64,000 nt of DNA from Hippasteria phrygiana (lineage: Eukaryota; Echinodermata; Asteroidea; Valvatida; Goniasteridae). The notes beneath the pieces are model-generated. The model was not told the origin of the DNA and did no database searches. It saw nothing but the letters and a program-made list of their open reading frames with translations. The stretch's first letter is position 1. The number at the start of each line of letters is the position of its first letter. The position numbers and the translations under genes are program-made. Shown here one piece after another: positions 1 to 10,189 of this stretch. The stretch lies in NCBI GenBank assembly GCA_037893225.1, contig JAZGUH010000402.1, positions 992,001 through 1,056,000 on the forward strand, in the 5' to 3' direction.

Positions 1-519
1 AAAACCCTATGTGAATACGATCTTTGGTTAAAAAGTTACAAATATTTGAACAACGGCACATTAGAAACTGAGAAAATCAAGTTTAAAGTTACAGTACAAG
101 TACTTTAATTGAGTCATTTTTAGCACACTTATATTACATGTCACAATAAAGAATATTTTCATGTGAAAGAAGAATGTTTCCCTTCTGTTTTGATTTTTCC
201 ACCCCTACGAACATTATTATGGCCCATATCTCAAAACAAGGATTGCCGAGTTCCGACTGATTTTGCTTGATCGCATCACATACTCATGCAGGCATTAATG
301 TTATCCCTGTTTGACTAACAACGAGCATCACGTGGAATTCCAGCCAAAGTTAACCTTGACCTTTCTTGACATTGCCACACGTAAGCTTGGAATTTGTTCT
401 AAACGAATTTGAAGCACAGTTAACAAAATCAGAAGTCTGAACATATAACGCGTGTTTATTACGGAGTGTAACCACACGCTGTCGGATGACGTAAAATCAT
501 TTCTGTCAGTTTCTGTATA
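1..519. other. AT-rich sequence, no feature recognised
   Basis: No recognisable coding region, RNA gene or clear repeat. Short open frames here lack family resemblance and splice context, so they look like chance. Confidence 0.5.
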
Positions 520-700
520 TACGTCCGAGGACAAGAGGAGAAAGAAAATACAAAGGGACATTTTTTGTCCTCGCAAGTCGGTCTTTTGTTGAAATCGGTC
601 CTCGGACGTAAAAAATATGTGCTTAGTCTATGGGGTTGAGTTAAATTTACAATAGGAAACACAAAGCATTGTCCTCGGAAGTATTGGGAAAGAATGACTG
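520..700. repeat. Dispersed repeat with 13-bp inverted repeat, copy 1
   Basis: TACGTCCGAGGAC (520-532) is repeated as its exact reverse complement at 598-610. The block to about 700 recurs near 54983-55160 in the same orientation with roughly 85% identity by eye, and a partial third copy lies at about 54855-54975. It is a small non-autonomous dispersed element of unknown class. Confidence 0.75.
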
Positions 701-1410
701 TGTGTTCACCGCGAGTTATTATTGTATTCATTGTGTTGACCTATAGTCGTCCACACTATGCAGGATCTCAATACGTTGTGTGGACTTGCACATGTCCACA
801 CGACGTTTTACACTTTCTGAAAAGTGGCCTTAGAGGCAATTAGGGGTTAGGGTTGTCTGTAGCAAAATACAGTCGAATAGTCAAGGACATACGTAACGGT
901 CAGATTTTCACATCCAAAAAATGTTTACAGCGCAAATGTATATGGTTTTGAAAGGTGTTTTGTCTTAAACTACGTGAAAACAAAGAAATGTCCACACAAG
1001 GTATGCAACAACGGCTTGCTTTTTTTCTACTTGTCAACCTCGGATAATACGATACCTTGTGTATAAAAAAAGATAAAGTTAACGACAGTAGCTTACAGTA
1101 ATTATGTACTCTAGTCTACAAGTCGAGCAAACACACCATCTTGAGTGTCGTATTGAAGGTTAACATTACTTCAGTAATGACGCATTATCTCGGCATTTGC
1201 GAAATGTGCGTTTTCATCTTTGGATCCGGTGACTTTCTATCTCCATGTCGGAATGGAAAACGAAAACACATGTTTCAAAACACGTACGTTTACATTGAAT
1301 GCATGTTGGACACAAAATCATAATATAAGATCTCTTGTAAGATCTCGCGTTTTCCAATGTTAAAGCCCAACTTATAACTGAAAAGAAATGTAAAGATTAA
1401 CTCCATATTG
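701..1410. other. Unique-looking AT-rich sequence
   Basis: I see no gene or repeat family here. A few GTCCACAC-type motifs recur between 750 and 1000 but do not form a regular array. Confidence 0.4.
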
Positions 1411-1632
1411 TTAAAACCCCTTGCGTACGGAAGACGCCAAATGGCGCAAAAAAAATTGCCACTAGGCCGGATGACGCCATTTGCCGCTATTTGTGCAGTT
1501 TCAGTCCATTGTTGGATTATTGTGTATGTTACGCTTGATTGCACAAGCACATTGTGGCCGTTTCGATTGGCTGCAAAGGCCGGCGCGACACCCCGCGGCG
1601 TCTCCTGTAAATAACCGTACTCAAGGGGTTAA
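1411..1632. mobile_element. piggyBac-like MITE, copy 1
   Basis: TTAA (1411-1414 and 1629-1632) bounds an element whose ends are inverted: CCCCTTGCGTACGG on the left against CCGTACTCAAGGGG on the right. A second copy is at 32255-32471. TTAA target duplications and TIRs starting with CCC are the hallmark of the piggyBac superfamily. The roughly 210-bp interior has no transposase, so this is a non-autonomous MITE. The left end carries two extra A residues between TTAA and CCCC. Confidence 0.8.
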
Positions 1633-1639
1633 TTAAATG

Positions 1640-2113
1640 ATTCCCCGTGTCCATCAAAGAGTACCACTGTAGGCCCTATTCCGGTTGAGTTTGGTAATCT
1701 GGTTTAAACAATAATACTGATGCCAACATGTGTGCACATTTTAAAGTTCTATCTTTGGACTGGCATGATAAGTTATAGGAGGTGGCCAGGTGGGCTACCC
1801 CCTTCCAAATTTCTGGCCCACCCGGCCCTCCCTCTGTCTGGTTAAGTGCCTGTCTTTAGATGAATAGTTTGTCTGCCCATTGTTTCCGAAAAAGTGATGA
1901 ATCTTACCATTTCTAATCACTACCAGTAGTCAAGTAGCGGCATTTGCAGACCTCTGCACTCCACACAATATTATTATTCTGGTCAAGCTTTCATACGGGT
2001 TTCAGTAAAATGTTACTATTACCCCCCATTTCAACAGTAACGCCCATGACTATATCACTACATGATCTGGTTTTATCTATTTAGTCAAGTACATGACCTA
2101 GAGCTCTATACCC
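1640..2113. other. No gene; short GC-rich hairpin near 1781-1832
   Basis: The only structure is an imperfect hairpin, GGTGGCCAGGTGGGC facing GGCCCACCCGGCC. Otherwise the stretch is plain AT-rich sequence. Confidence 0.4.
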
Positions 2114-2299
2114 AGCAAGATATGGGACAAGGGGTACCCCCCCCCCCCCCCCCCTCTCTGTCCGTATCCCCTATACAGACTACAGTCTATTGTTATCTAA
2201 CACCACCCTCCCGGATAATTATCTGAAAGGAATTCCTGTGATTCCGGGAATACAATGACTAACACAAAAGAGGGGGTTCCCTCTGTCCCATATCTTGCT
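2114..2299. mobile_element. 186-bp TIR element containing a C18 run
   Basis: AGCAAGATATGGGACA (2114-2129) is mirrored exactly by TGTCCCATATCTTGCT (2284-2299). The interior holds an 18-base C run (2137-2154) and no coding potential. It is probably a MITE of unassigned superfamily. Confidence 0.6.
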
Positions 2300-4706
2300 T
2301 CAAATGTAGACCTCCAGGGACAAATTTTCGTGGTAGGAGTCTATTTTGTGGTAGCTTTGTTCTCTTCTCTTGGATTAAATTATACAAATCTCAAAATTGA
2401 ACCACATGAGTGCTCAGTGAAATCGTTGTCACCATGAAGGGAACAAAGACGCCATTTTGTTTCAAGCAAAATCCAATGCATATTGTACAGCTTATGACAA
2501 TAGGATAGTGGTAGGCATGTCACACTTCCATTGAGCAGTTATTTCGTAATCTCTACAAAGCAAGATGGCTTCAACTCCTCCGTAACATTTCCTGGCACGA
2601 AGACGGAGGTATCAATCCTTCGGTGGGTCTATCTTCAACGTCAGGGAGAAAATTCCAGGGATTCCATCACGATCTCAGACATTGATTCATCGAACATGCC
2701 TGAGACCAAAAATAGTCCAACGCTTAATTTCCATTTTCCTATATTTACAAGGGGCAAATCGCTGGCATGCCTTGTGACGGTGACCTCTAATGAATTCGAA
2801 TTGAGATATTTTTTCCCCGGCACAGCTGGCTTTTGTGAAGAGATACAACGGTCATTTGCATTTTTAAAAATAAATAAATTTGACTAGGTCAATGAAGTAG
2901 CGTAGATTATGTACTCTGTGAAGGGGTTAGCTATAAGATATTTTAAGGGAACAGGGATGTGGAGGCACAAACAATTGGGTTTTCGGCAATTTATTTACAG
3001 ACAATTCAAGACTATGGATATATACAGTTGGTAGTTCCAACAGTCAATATTTAAAAATATAACTTTTCAAAAGAAGAAAAGCGACAGTCAATGATGTATT
3101 ATCTGTAAACGAATAAAATAAACAAAACAAAATAGTCAATACAGTCATTTATATTTGAGCATTACTCACCATGACAATTTAAGTTCATTTACAATTATAT
3201 TTACTAGAGTGGGAATGAGGCAATAATTTGTTCCATAAATGTGTGGTATCAATTCACTGTACGGTACATCAAGTAAACTATTCTGGTCACAAATATCAAG
3301 ATGTGAAATCAAAATTCATCTGTGAACAACACAATCTTCAAACAAACAAAATGTACCAAGCACCTTTAGAAAGTTGAATGTAATTTACATGTACATGTAC
3401 GGTTAGCTTCCGATGTATTGTCAACAACAATTATTTGTCGTAGAATCTTGAAACATTCATGTTACATGGAAGTTCCACTTATACCATTCCAAAAATGGGC
3501 ATAGTTTTCATCATTGATAAAGATGCACACATTTGATGAAAACACCTACCAGCAATATGTATATAGGCTGGGGTTGACGAACATATACGGCGCGGCTAAG
3601 CCGGCGCTGTACAGGAGGTAGAAAGGCACGTCAAGATGCAGACTGTAAAGTACAAGAAAAGTGTTCTATGACTTTTAATATGTATAATTGTTCTTCACAT
3701 ACTACGTCATTATCTTGTTTTGCTTACTCCCGCAAAACAATCTATTTCCGTGAAAGTATTAAATATGTTCAAGAAATGGACTTCCACGTTTGCCTCTTGT
3801 CCTCGTGAACATAAGAAAATATACAATTGATATGAGACCCCATAGATGCATATTTTACAAAATGTGAGACCTTCATATATACGCTAATTACAGTAATTGA
3901 AACCAGTGTGAACCTGTATTGGGCTCAATTTTCTCTAAATACTAAAAGGATTCCAGCCCACTTCAGTTGTCAAATCTCATTTAGGAAATCAACCTAAAAA
4001 ATTTGCATCACATGGGTACATGTTCCTTATATTGCTAATAGCAATGTCTATGTGGGTATCTATTTCCACAAAATTGCATCACTTGCTTGCATAAAGTCAG
4101 GATTGCAGAGATTCAACCGTTCGTTTTACTCAAAATAAAAATCTTAGTGTACTATATTTACACGGGGCAATTCTAAACGTATTGGCTGCAAGTGCTAACG
4201 TAGCAACGTCGTAACGTGTACGTATTTAAACTGAATTGAATTGCAGAACCAACGACAATGTTCACTCAAGGGAACTCAAGAACAGAGTGAATAAAGTAAA
4301 CTTGCACTGAGCCAGGAAAGCTACACCCAAAAGTTTCACATATAAGTGAGAGCATGGTGAGTGGCAGTAGCGCAACAATAGCTTATTGTTCTCGGCTGCA
4401 CAGCTACATATCTAGAGCATTGCACAATGCAGAGTAAAAACGTGGGTTGCTGCAAGAATAGGCACTGTGCTAGCAGAAGGAATGCACACGTACTGAAGTA
4501 CAATAGACAGTGCTCTACAAGGCATGGCCACACACTCGTTCTAAATCATGACAATAGAGAGAAAGGAATGTGAGAAAGAAGTAAAGAAAAAGAATGTTTA
4601 ACACGGACCGTGGAGGGACCAGATGATTCTTATATTATGTAGATCGGTCACACTCAACACTAGATTAAGAAGAATTGTAGGTAAGCTGGTAGTGCAGTGG
4701 ATGGAC
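2300..4706. other. Long gene-free AT-rich stretch
   Basis: No coding region is supported. An open frame at 2531-2887 (about 118 codons, non-ATG start) matches nothing I recognise. A short TACATG microsatellite sits near 3390-3403. This may be an upstream intron or intergenic DNA of the kelch-like gene. Confidence 0.4.
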
Positions 4707-4951
4707 CAGGGGCAAATTTCATAAAGCTGTTAAGCACAAAAATTTGCTTAGCATAAAAATGTCTTGCTTAGTAAAAACAGGTTACCAGCCGAAAGTCCAT
4801 GTAATTTCCATGCTAAGCAAACAACAGCTGAATACTAGTCAAAAGCAATATTCCATACATGGAAATCTGGTTGGTAATCCAGTTTGTATCAAGGAAGCAT
4901 TTTCAAGCTAAGCACATTTTTGTGCTGAACAGCTTTATGAAATTGGCCCTG
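4707..4951. mobile_element. Foldback MITE with CAGGG...CCCTG ends, copy 1
   Basis: The left end reads CAGGGGCAAATTTCATAAAG and the right end mirrors it, finishing in TGAAATTGGCCCTG. Arms contain inverted TGTTAAGCAC and TGCTTAGCA blocks, so the whole 245 bp can fold on itself. A second full copy is at 48111-48347 and a diverged partial copy at about 13969-14068. No coding potential. Confidence 0.8.
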
Positions 4952-4977
4952 ACCAACCGGGTCGACTGGTCACATCT

Positions 4978-5231
4978 GGGCCCAATTTCATGGCTCTGCT
5001 TTATACCGTTAGCGAAAAATCCCCGCTTACTGTAGCAGGAAAATTCTGTGCTTACGGCAACGTATTTCACGCGTGAGTGGGGAATTTTGGCTCCTGAGCA
5101 TGCGTACATCCCGTAACTAAGGATTCTGTGCTTACAGGGTTAGTGCAGAATGTTTCCGCTAGCGCTGTTAGCGCAAAATGGTGATCGTAAGCGCGGAAAG
5201 CTGTGGTTAGCAGAGCCATAAAATTGGGCCC
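4978..5231. mobile_element. 254-bp TIR element GGGCCCAATTTCATGGCTCTG
   Basis: GGGCCCAATTTCATGGCTCT on the left matches AGAGCCATAAAATTGGGCCC on the right with one or two mismatches. It lies 26 bp from the element at 4707-4951 and shares only the outermost GGGCC and AATTTCAT motifs with it, which suggests a related but distinct family. Confidence 0.75.
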
Positions 5232-5239
5232 TGTTTGGA

Positions 5240-6378
5240 ACCTGCTTTTGCAGTCATGTTTTTTGATCCTTTAAAATGTTCATTTGTTAATTTAAAAGAG
5301 AACCAGCATCGGCTTATACTAACATTTGTATTTTTTGTTTGATCTACACCAACTATTCAGTGGAATGAACAATAAACAACATGATTTTAAGAAAAGTGAA
5401 ATTGTTGACTCCACTGATGAGTAAAATTCCAGTGCTAGTCTTTTTAGGAGAAAAAAAATTATGTAAAAATCACTTGAACAGCGCTCTATTACGAAATACG
5501 AAGTATTGCTTGCAGTGATGATGTTATCTCTTATTTGCCTGGACTTGTGGCGGACTTTGTAAGATGACCATTTTAGCTGAAACCGTACATTTTCCAACTA
5601 TTTAAGGCGAAGTAAAAAGACAGGTTTAGCGCCCGGCCCCACCCGCTTCGTTTTTGGGGGGCCGCCTGGTATTTTTTTGTTTTTACAAATGGCGGCCATC
5701 TTGAAAAAAGAGAGAAAAAAAAAAAAAAAAACACATCCTCCTTTCCTTTTTTTCAAAAGACCGAGACGCTAAACATTTGCTTTACTTAGCCTTACGTGTT
5801 TATGGAGCTTATTTCGTGAGGTTAAGGTTTTTTCTTTATGAATTAGCCCCTCAATAATATATCTGTCATGGCGATAGTTGTGGTCGTGTACGTCCTTCAA
5901 AAACTGGGGAGTTTAAGTACATAGTTATGTATTTTGCATCCTTGTTGAAAACTGACATAAAAAAATGAACTGTTATAGGGAATTTGTGTAGATGGTGCCA
6001 TCAAATTATTGTAGCGATTACCGTAATGTGTGACATAATTTGAGAATGAATTCCTCCACAGCCGTTATTTTGTGTATATCTAGCCTTAGATAGACCTTAG
6101 CTAGATATACGTTTCTTTTGGAAAAATTAAGATAGTGCCTTTGTCCCAAAGGCTCTTTGAAAATCTCAATGCCGGGGGAGGTGCACCGAATGGTGGGCCT
6201 ATCCTCTAAGCACAGCTCAGGTCATACTATTGATCTGCGTCTCTCTGTTGGCTCCATTAACTGAATCGTAAGCATTCGTGATGGTCACGTTTATTTTTCT
6301 CTTCTTTCATTCATGACCATTGGTAAAAGTTTGATTGTTCATTAAAACCACAACTATTCTTTATCTCTCCTTTTGCAG
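5240..6378. other. Intron immediately upstream of the kelch-like exon
   Basis: The interval ends in a polypyrimidine tract and AG (6377-6378). It contains an A-rich run (about 5708-5730) next to a GC-rich GGCCGCC patch and a small inverted repeat near 6077-6110. The donor site and first exon are not identifiable here, so the 5' limit of the intron is unknown. Confidence 0.5.
6357..6378 (+). promoter_or_regulatory. 3' splice acceptor of the kelch-like gene
   Basis: A pyrimidine-rich tract (TCTTTATCTCTCCTTTTGC) runs directly into AG at 6377-6378. An in-frame TGA at 6382-6384 follows at once, so the reading frame cannot continue upstream. The exon therefore starts with about 57 nt of 5' UTR, and the gene likely has at least one non-coding first exon outside the recognisable part of the window. 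Confidence 0.75.
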
Positions 6379-6435
6379 GTTTGATTCTTGAAGCTTCGTA
6401 CATCAGAGGCCACCCTTTCATTCAAGACAATCTGG

Positions 6436-8784
6436 ATGTCTATCCGTACCCGTCGCTCACCTGCTATGGACAATAACAGACCCCGAAGTATGGACCCCAG
6501 CACCCTCGAGGCACTGGCGTCCTCCCTGAGAGATTTGAACGAGGACTACACCATGTCCTCGTACCGTCCGAGAACAGACCGCCGGTCCCTATCACGCTCG
6601 GACGCAGTGGCGGTAAACACGTCGTCCGCGACCGGAGCATCCCCGGTGTCTACATACACCACGTCCGCCGACTCGTCCTCGGGCACTGCCTCTCCGCTGC
6701 CGGGACGGGCCGCGGCGGGGCTGACCGGTGCAGCTAGCTACATCGGTCCGTCCTCAAACACCGCTGCCCAGTATGTAGCCAGCGGGTCCGGTGGCTACTC
6801 TTGCCCGTCCAACACGGCGGCGCAATACGTGGGCTCGGCACCCAGCTACGCGGGATCTAACACGACATACAGCGCGCCCTCGGGAATAAGCTCGTACAGC
6901 GGTGAGTCCCGAGTGCGCTCTGCCTCGCCCTACACCACTAATCCTTCCACGACCTTCACCGTCAAACCCGTGTTGGAGAAGAAGCCATCTCGAGACGGCA
7001 ATACGTCTAAGACCATCTCTAGGCAGAGTTCGTTGGGAAGCTTCCCGGATAAGTACACGTTCAGCGACGACAAGCAAGCAGCTTCCCTGGTGAACGGGTT
7101 GAAGGAGCTCTACAAGCAGAGGCAGCTGGTCGACGTGGTGCTGTGCGTGGACGACGAGGAATTTCCGTGTCATCGCTGCGTCCTGGCGTCCTGTAGTCCC
7201 TACTTTCACGCCATGTTCACCACCGATTTGGCAGAGAGTAGGCAGGACAAGATCCGCATCGGGGTGGTAGATGCCGCCTCCATGCAGCTGATCCTTGACT
7301 ACGGCTACACTGCCACCACGGAGATCACCGAGGGGAATGTACAGGGTCTTATGCTGGCGGTGAACATGTTCCAGATGCACAACCTTCGCGATGCATGCGC
7401 GCACTTCCTGGAGCGGCATGTCACACTCTCCAACTGCATCGGCATCTACTTCTTTGCTGTTGCGCATGCCTGCACAAAGCTGGAAGAGCTCGCGATAGAC
7501 ATGATCAGTGAGAACTTCACCGAAGTGTGTAAGGAGGAGGAATTTCTACAGCTCAGCAAAGATCGTTTGATTGACCTGCTGATGCGCGATGATCTGAACG
7601 TTGACCAAGAAGAGACCGTGTACGAAGCTGCCATCGCGTGGGTCCGGGACGATCTAGAAAACCGGCGAGCCGATCTCTACGATATCTTAAGTCACGTGCG
7701 GTTCGCCCTCATCAGCCCGTACTACATACACGATGTTGTTGAGAGGGATCGTCTCATCGTTCACAATAAATCAGTGCAGCATCTTGTGGACGCCGCACTG
7801 CAGTACCACGTGCTGAGGGATCGACGCCAAGAATTGGACCTCACCAAGCTGAACACCAACACAAGGAAAGGCATGCCCATCAAGGACATGTTCGTCTTCT
7901 TGACCCATCACACGGAGTCTATTCCCGAGACCTGGACCACAGACCTGTACCGGATCAAGCCCCTACCCGATATGATCGAGTACGCCGAATGCGTCGTCTC
8001 CGGGGAGAACAACATTTTCGTGGCCGGGCGGTCACCGCAGGAGTTTACCGGCCGACGGTTCGCTCAGCGCCGCGGAGGCCTGTTCCAGTATGACCACTTC
8101 GATAAGAAGTGGCTGCCGCGAGGCGCCATGAACATCCCTCGCAACTACTTCAGCATGGCCGTGCTGGACGGCATGATCTACGTGACGGGCGGCATCAGCA
8201 ACGACGTGGTCCAGGAGAGCGTGGAATGCTACAACATCAACACCAACATCTGGCGGCAGCTCATGCCTATGCTGCAAGCCGCCAAGAGCCACTGCCTGGC
8301 TACAGTCAGCGGTAAGCTCTTCGCGATAGGTGGGGAGACCAACGATACAATCCTAGACACCGTCCAGTGCTACAACCCGCGGTTCGACTCGTGGACCTAC
8401 CTTACTAGCATGACCCTCCCCCGTTCCAGTGCCGGCGTGGCCGTCCTCAACAGAGAGATCTACATCCTAGGAGGGAGCGTGGCTCTGGGGGAGAAGCAAC
8501 CCGAGAATATGCTGAAATCAGTAGAAATCTTCCACCCTGATCGAAACGAGTGGCGATTCGGGCCCGAGTTACCTGAGGGTAAGATCAACTACTGCGCAGC
8601 CACGCACAACGGGAAGCTGTATGTATTCGGCGGAGACACTGGGGAGGAGGCAGCTGGGATCGTTCAGAGCAAGGTGTATCGCCTGGACATCGACAACTTC
8701 ATTTGGGTCGAGGACAAAAGTGGGTGGCCCAACTTACAACCACCGTTCTATTGTCTCATGGCACGGTTGAATAAGAATATATAG
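6436..8784 (+). CDS. Kelch-like protein (BTB-BACK-Kelch), predicted Cullin-3 adaptor
   Basis: The predicted protein has 782 residues. The first ATG after an in-frame stop at 6382 is at 6436; a second in-frame ATG at 6466 is an alternative start. Residues 1-205 are Ser/Thr/Ala-rich and probably disordered, with two copies of SNTAAQYV (107-114 and 125-132). The BTB domain spans about 210-328 (core VDVVLCV from 232, FPCHR 243-247) and BACK about 333-435. Five kelch blades are visible at about 518-761, with Gly-Gly pairs at 585-586, 632-633, 679-680 and 732-733. In this family BTB plus BACK bind Cullin-3 while the kelch propeller holds the substrate for ubiquitination. The BTB and BACK regions look closest to the KLHL24/KLHL6/KLHL35 type, but I recall this only loosely and assign no symbol. 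Oddities: the first blade has Ala-Gly-Arg (530-532) instead of Gly-Gly, and the usual BTB YxYTG is YGYTA (289-293). The exon is much richer in GC than its surroundings. No intron, frameshift or internal stop is seen. Confidence 0.93.
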   Translation: MSIRTRRSPAMDNNRPRSMDPSTLEALASSLRDLNEDYTMSSYRPRTDRRSLSRSDAVAVNTSSATGASPVSTYTTSADSSSGTASPLPGRAAAGLTGAASYIGPSSNTAAQYVASGSGGYSCPSNTAAQYVGSAPSYAGSNTTYSAPSGISSYSGESRVRSASPYTTNPSTTFTVKPVLEKKPSRDGNTSKTISRQSSLGSFPDKYTFSDDKQAASLVNGLKELYKQRQLVDVVLCVDDEEFPCHRCVLASCSPYFHAMFTTDLAESRQDKIRIGVVDAASMQLILDYGYTATTEITEGNVQGLMLAVNMFQMHNLRDACAHFLERHVTLSNCIGIYFFAVAHACTKLEELAIDMISENFTEVCKEEEFLQLSKDRLIDLLMRDDLNVDQEETVYEAAIAWVRDDLENRRADLYDILSHVRFALISPYYIHDVVERDRLIVHNKSVQHLVDAALQYHVLRDRRQELDLTKLNTNTRKGMPIKDMFVFLTHHTESIPETWTTDLYRIKPLPDMIEYAECVVSGENNIFVAGRSPQEFTGRRFAQRRGGLFQYDHFDKKWLPRGAMNIPRNYFSMAVLDGMIYVTGGISNDVVQESVECYNINTNIWRQLMPMLQAAKSHCLATVSGKLFAIGGETNDTILDTVQCYNPRFDSWTYLTSMTLPRSSAGVAVLNREIYILGGSVALGEKQPENMLKSVEIFHPDRNEWRFGPELPEGKINYCAATHNGKLYVFGGDTGEEAAGIVQSKVYRLDIDNFIWVEDKSGWPNLQPPFYCLMARLNKNI

Positions 8785-9226
8785 GTCGTGGAGTTACAGA
8801 AGAGAGACAAGCGCATAACTCATAACGTCAATCAAGGGCTAATTCGTTGTAAGTACTTACTTGGTGCCAATCAAATAGATTCCCTATGAGAAAGAAATTT
8901 GTTCGTTGTTGTACAACCAGAATAAGAAATCAGTGATGGATTATAATATAAAATGTACTTTCTATTCTTTTTTCAGAATCACTTAAGCTTGGGAATCAGA
9001 AAATGCTACAGCAACAGTTGTTGATCTTTACTTCCCTATATATTCATTAAAAGGGGGTACCGATAACAGTTGCGCAATTGAGTGACGTCACGAAGGGCAT
9101 AGTAAACGAAACCGACTTTCTCCGGACTCCGGACAACCCAAAGTGTGCCTATAATAGCTCTTTTTCGTAAAAATTTCACGTGATATCAGGGTAAACACAT
9201 CGTTTCGTTGCCATGATCACAATAAA
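8785..9226 (+). other. Probable 3' UTR and downstream flank of the kelch-like gene
   Basis: AT-rich sequence follows the TAG stop. Candidate poly(A) signals are ATTAAA at 9046-9051 and AATAAA at 9221-9226. Which one is used cannot be told from sequence alone. Confidence 0.45.
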
Positions 9227-9453
9227 TCAGACAAACGTACCTGACATATTAATGGTTAGTTGGCTTTCCATGAGTACATTTTCGGTCCCTTTTATTGTCC
9301 GTTTTGCTCCGTTTCGTTTCAGGCCTGTGGATAATCTAAACTTTATGCTGAATACGCAACGGCCACGAAACGCACCGAAAACGCAACTTCGGAAAAGCCA
9401 GCTTAGAGCTGCTTCGGACGCGTCTAAATCCATTGTGCATAGGCGTAGCCAGC

Positions 9454-9519
9454 GGGGGGGGGGGGGGGGGGGGGGGTAAGGGGGGTATTTACCCCACCCC
9501 CCCCCCCCCCCCCCCCCCC
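9454..9519. repeat. G23 / C23 mirror tract
   Basis: A run of 23 G (9454-9476) is followed after 20 nt by a run of 23 C (9497-9519). The spacer itself contains GGGGG then CCCC. The strand can form a hairpin of almost pure G:C pairs or a G-quadruplex. Run lengths in such tracts are prone to assembly error. Confidence 0.9.
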
Positions 9520-9745
9520 AATATTTTCAGAGTGCCCTTCTTTTCTCTCTTTTTTTCCTGTTTGTACCCCAAAATGTCTGTCCCACAAAAAATCTAAACC
9601 CTGCCCTCTACATGTATCTACGACATACCTAGTACCTGTGTTTAATGTCGCAAGCTATAGGAACGGAGCCCGTAAGTACACAATCGACGCAACATTAAAA
9701 TAATTCCCTTCATGCTTGCTGGCCCTAGTGTGCCCTTACTCGAAA

Positions 9746-10020
9746 TTATAGTGACCCCTGTGCCCCCCACTGATAAATGTTAGTGGCCCCTGTGCCCCCA
9801 CTGAAAAATGTTAGTGCACCCTGTGCCCCCACTGAAAAATTTAGTTTTCCTGTGCTCTCACTAAACATTCTGGTGCCTCCTGTATCCCCACTAAAAATGC
9901 TGGTGTCCTCCTTGCCACAGCCAGTTGCGAATGCTGGTGCCCCGGGCCCTCACTTAAAATGCTGTTGCATGCTATGCATGGACCCCCCACTCATAATTAT
10001 TGTGTCCCCAATGAAAATCC
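9746..10020 (+). repeat. Degenerate 31-32 bp minisatellite
   Basis: Units of the form GTGCCCCCACTGAAAAATG recur every 31-32 bp. Five are clear between 9746 and about 9905, and more decayed copies reach about 10020. The open frame across it is a by-product of the repeat. Confidence 0.75.
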
Positions 10021-10189
10021 TTGGCAACATCACTACACAATTTTTCCTAAATTGTTAAGAGTACATAGCTGGCCATTCTAAGCTGTACAAACAATATGAA
10101 TCTATGCCCTTTCCAATGCACTCCGGTCGAATGTGTGGAGGGAGCTGGATTCAAACACTCTCGTTGTTCAAAATAGTACAAATTGTTGG

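Noticed and set aside
2531..2887. 118-codon frame as a small gene
   Set aside because: It starts at a non-ATG codon, matches nothing I recognise, and lacks supporting splice or poly(A) signals.
6754..7467. Antisense open frame of 237 codons opposite the kelch-like gene
   Set aside because: It lies wholly on the reverse strand of a GC-rich coding exon, has an Arg/Val/Gly-rich composition typical of such shadows, and shows no domain.
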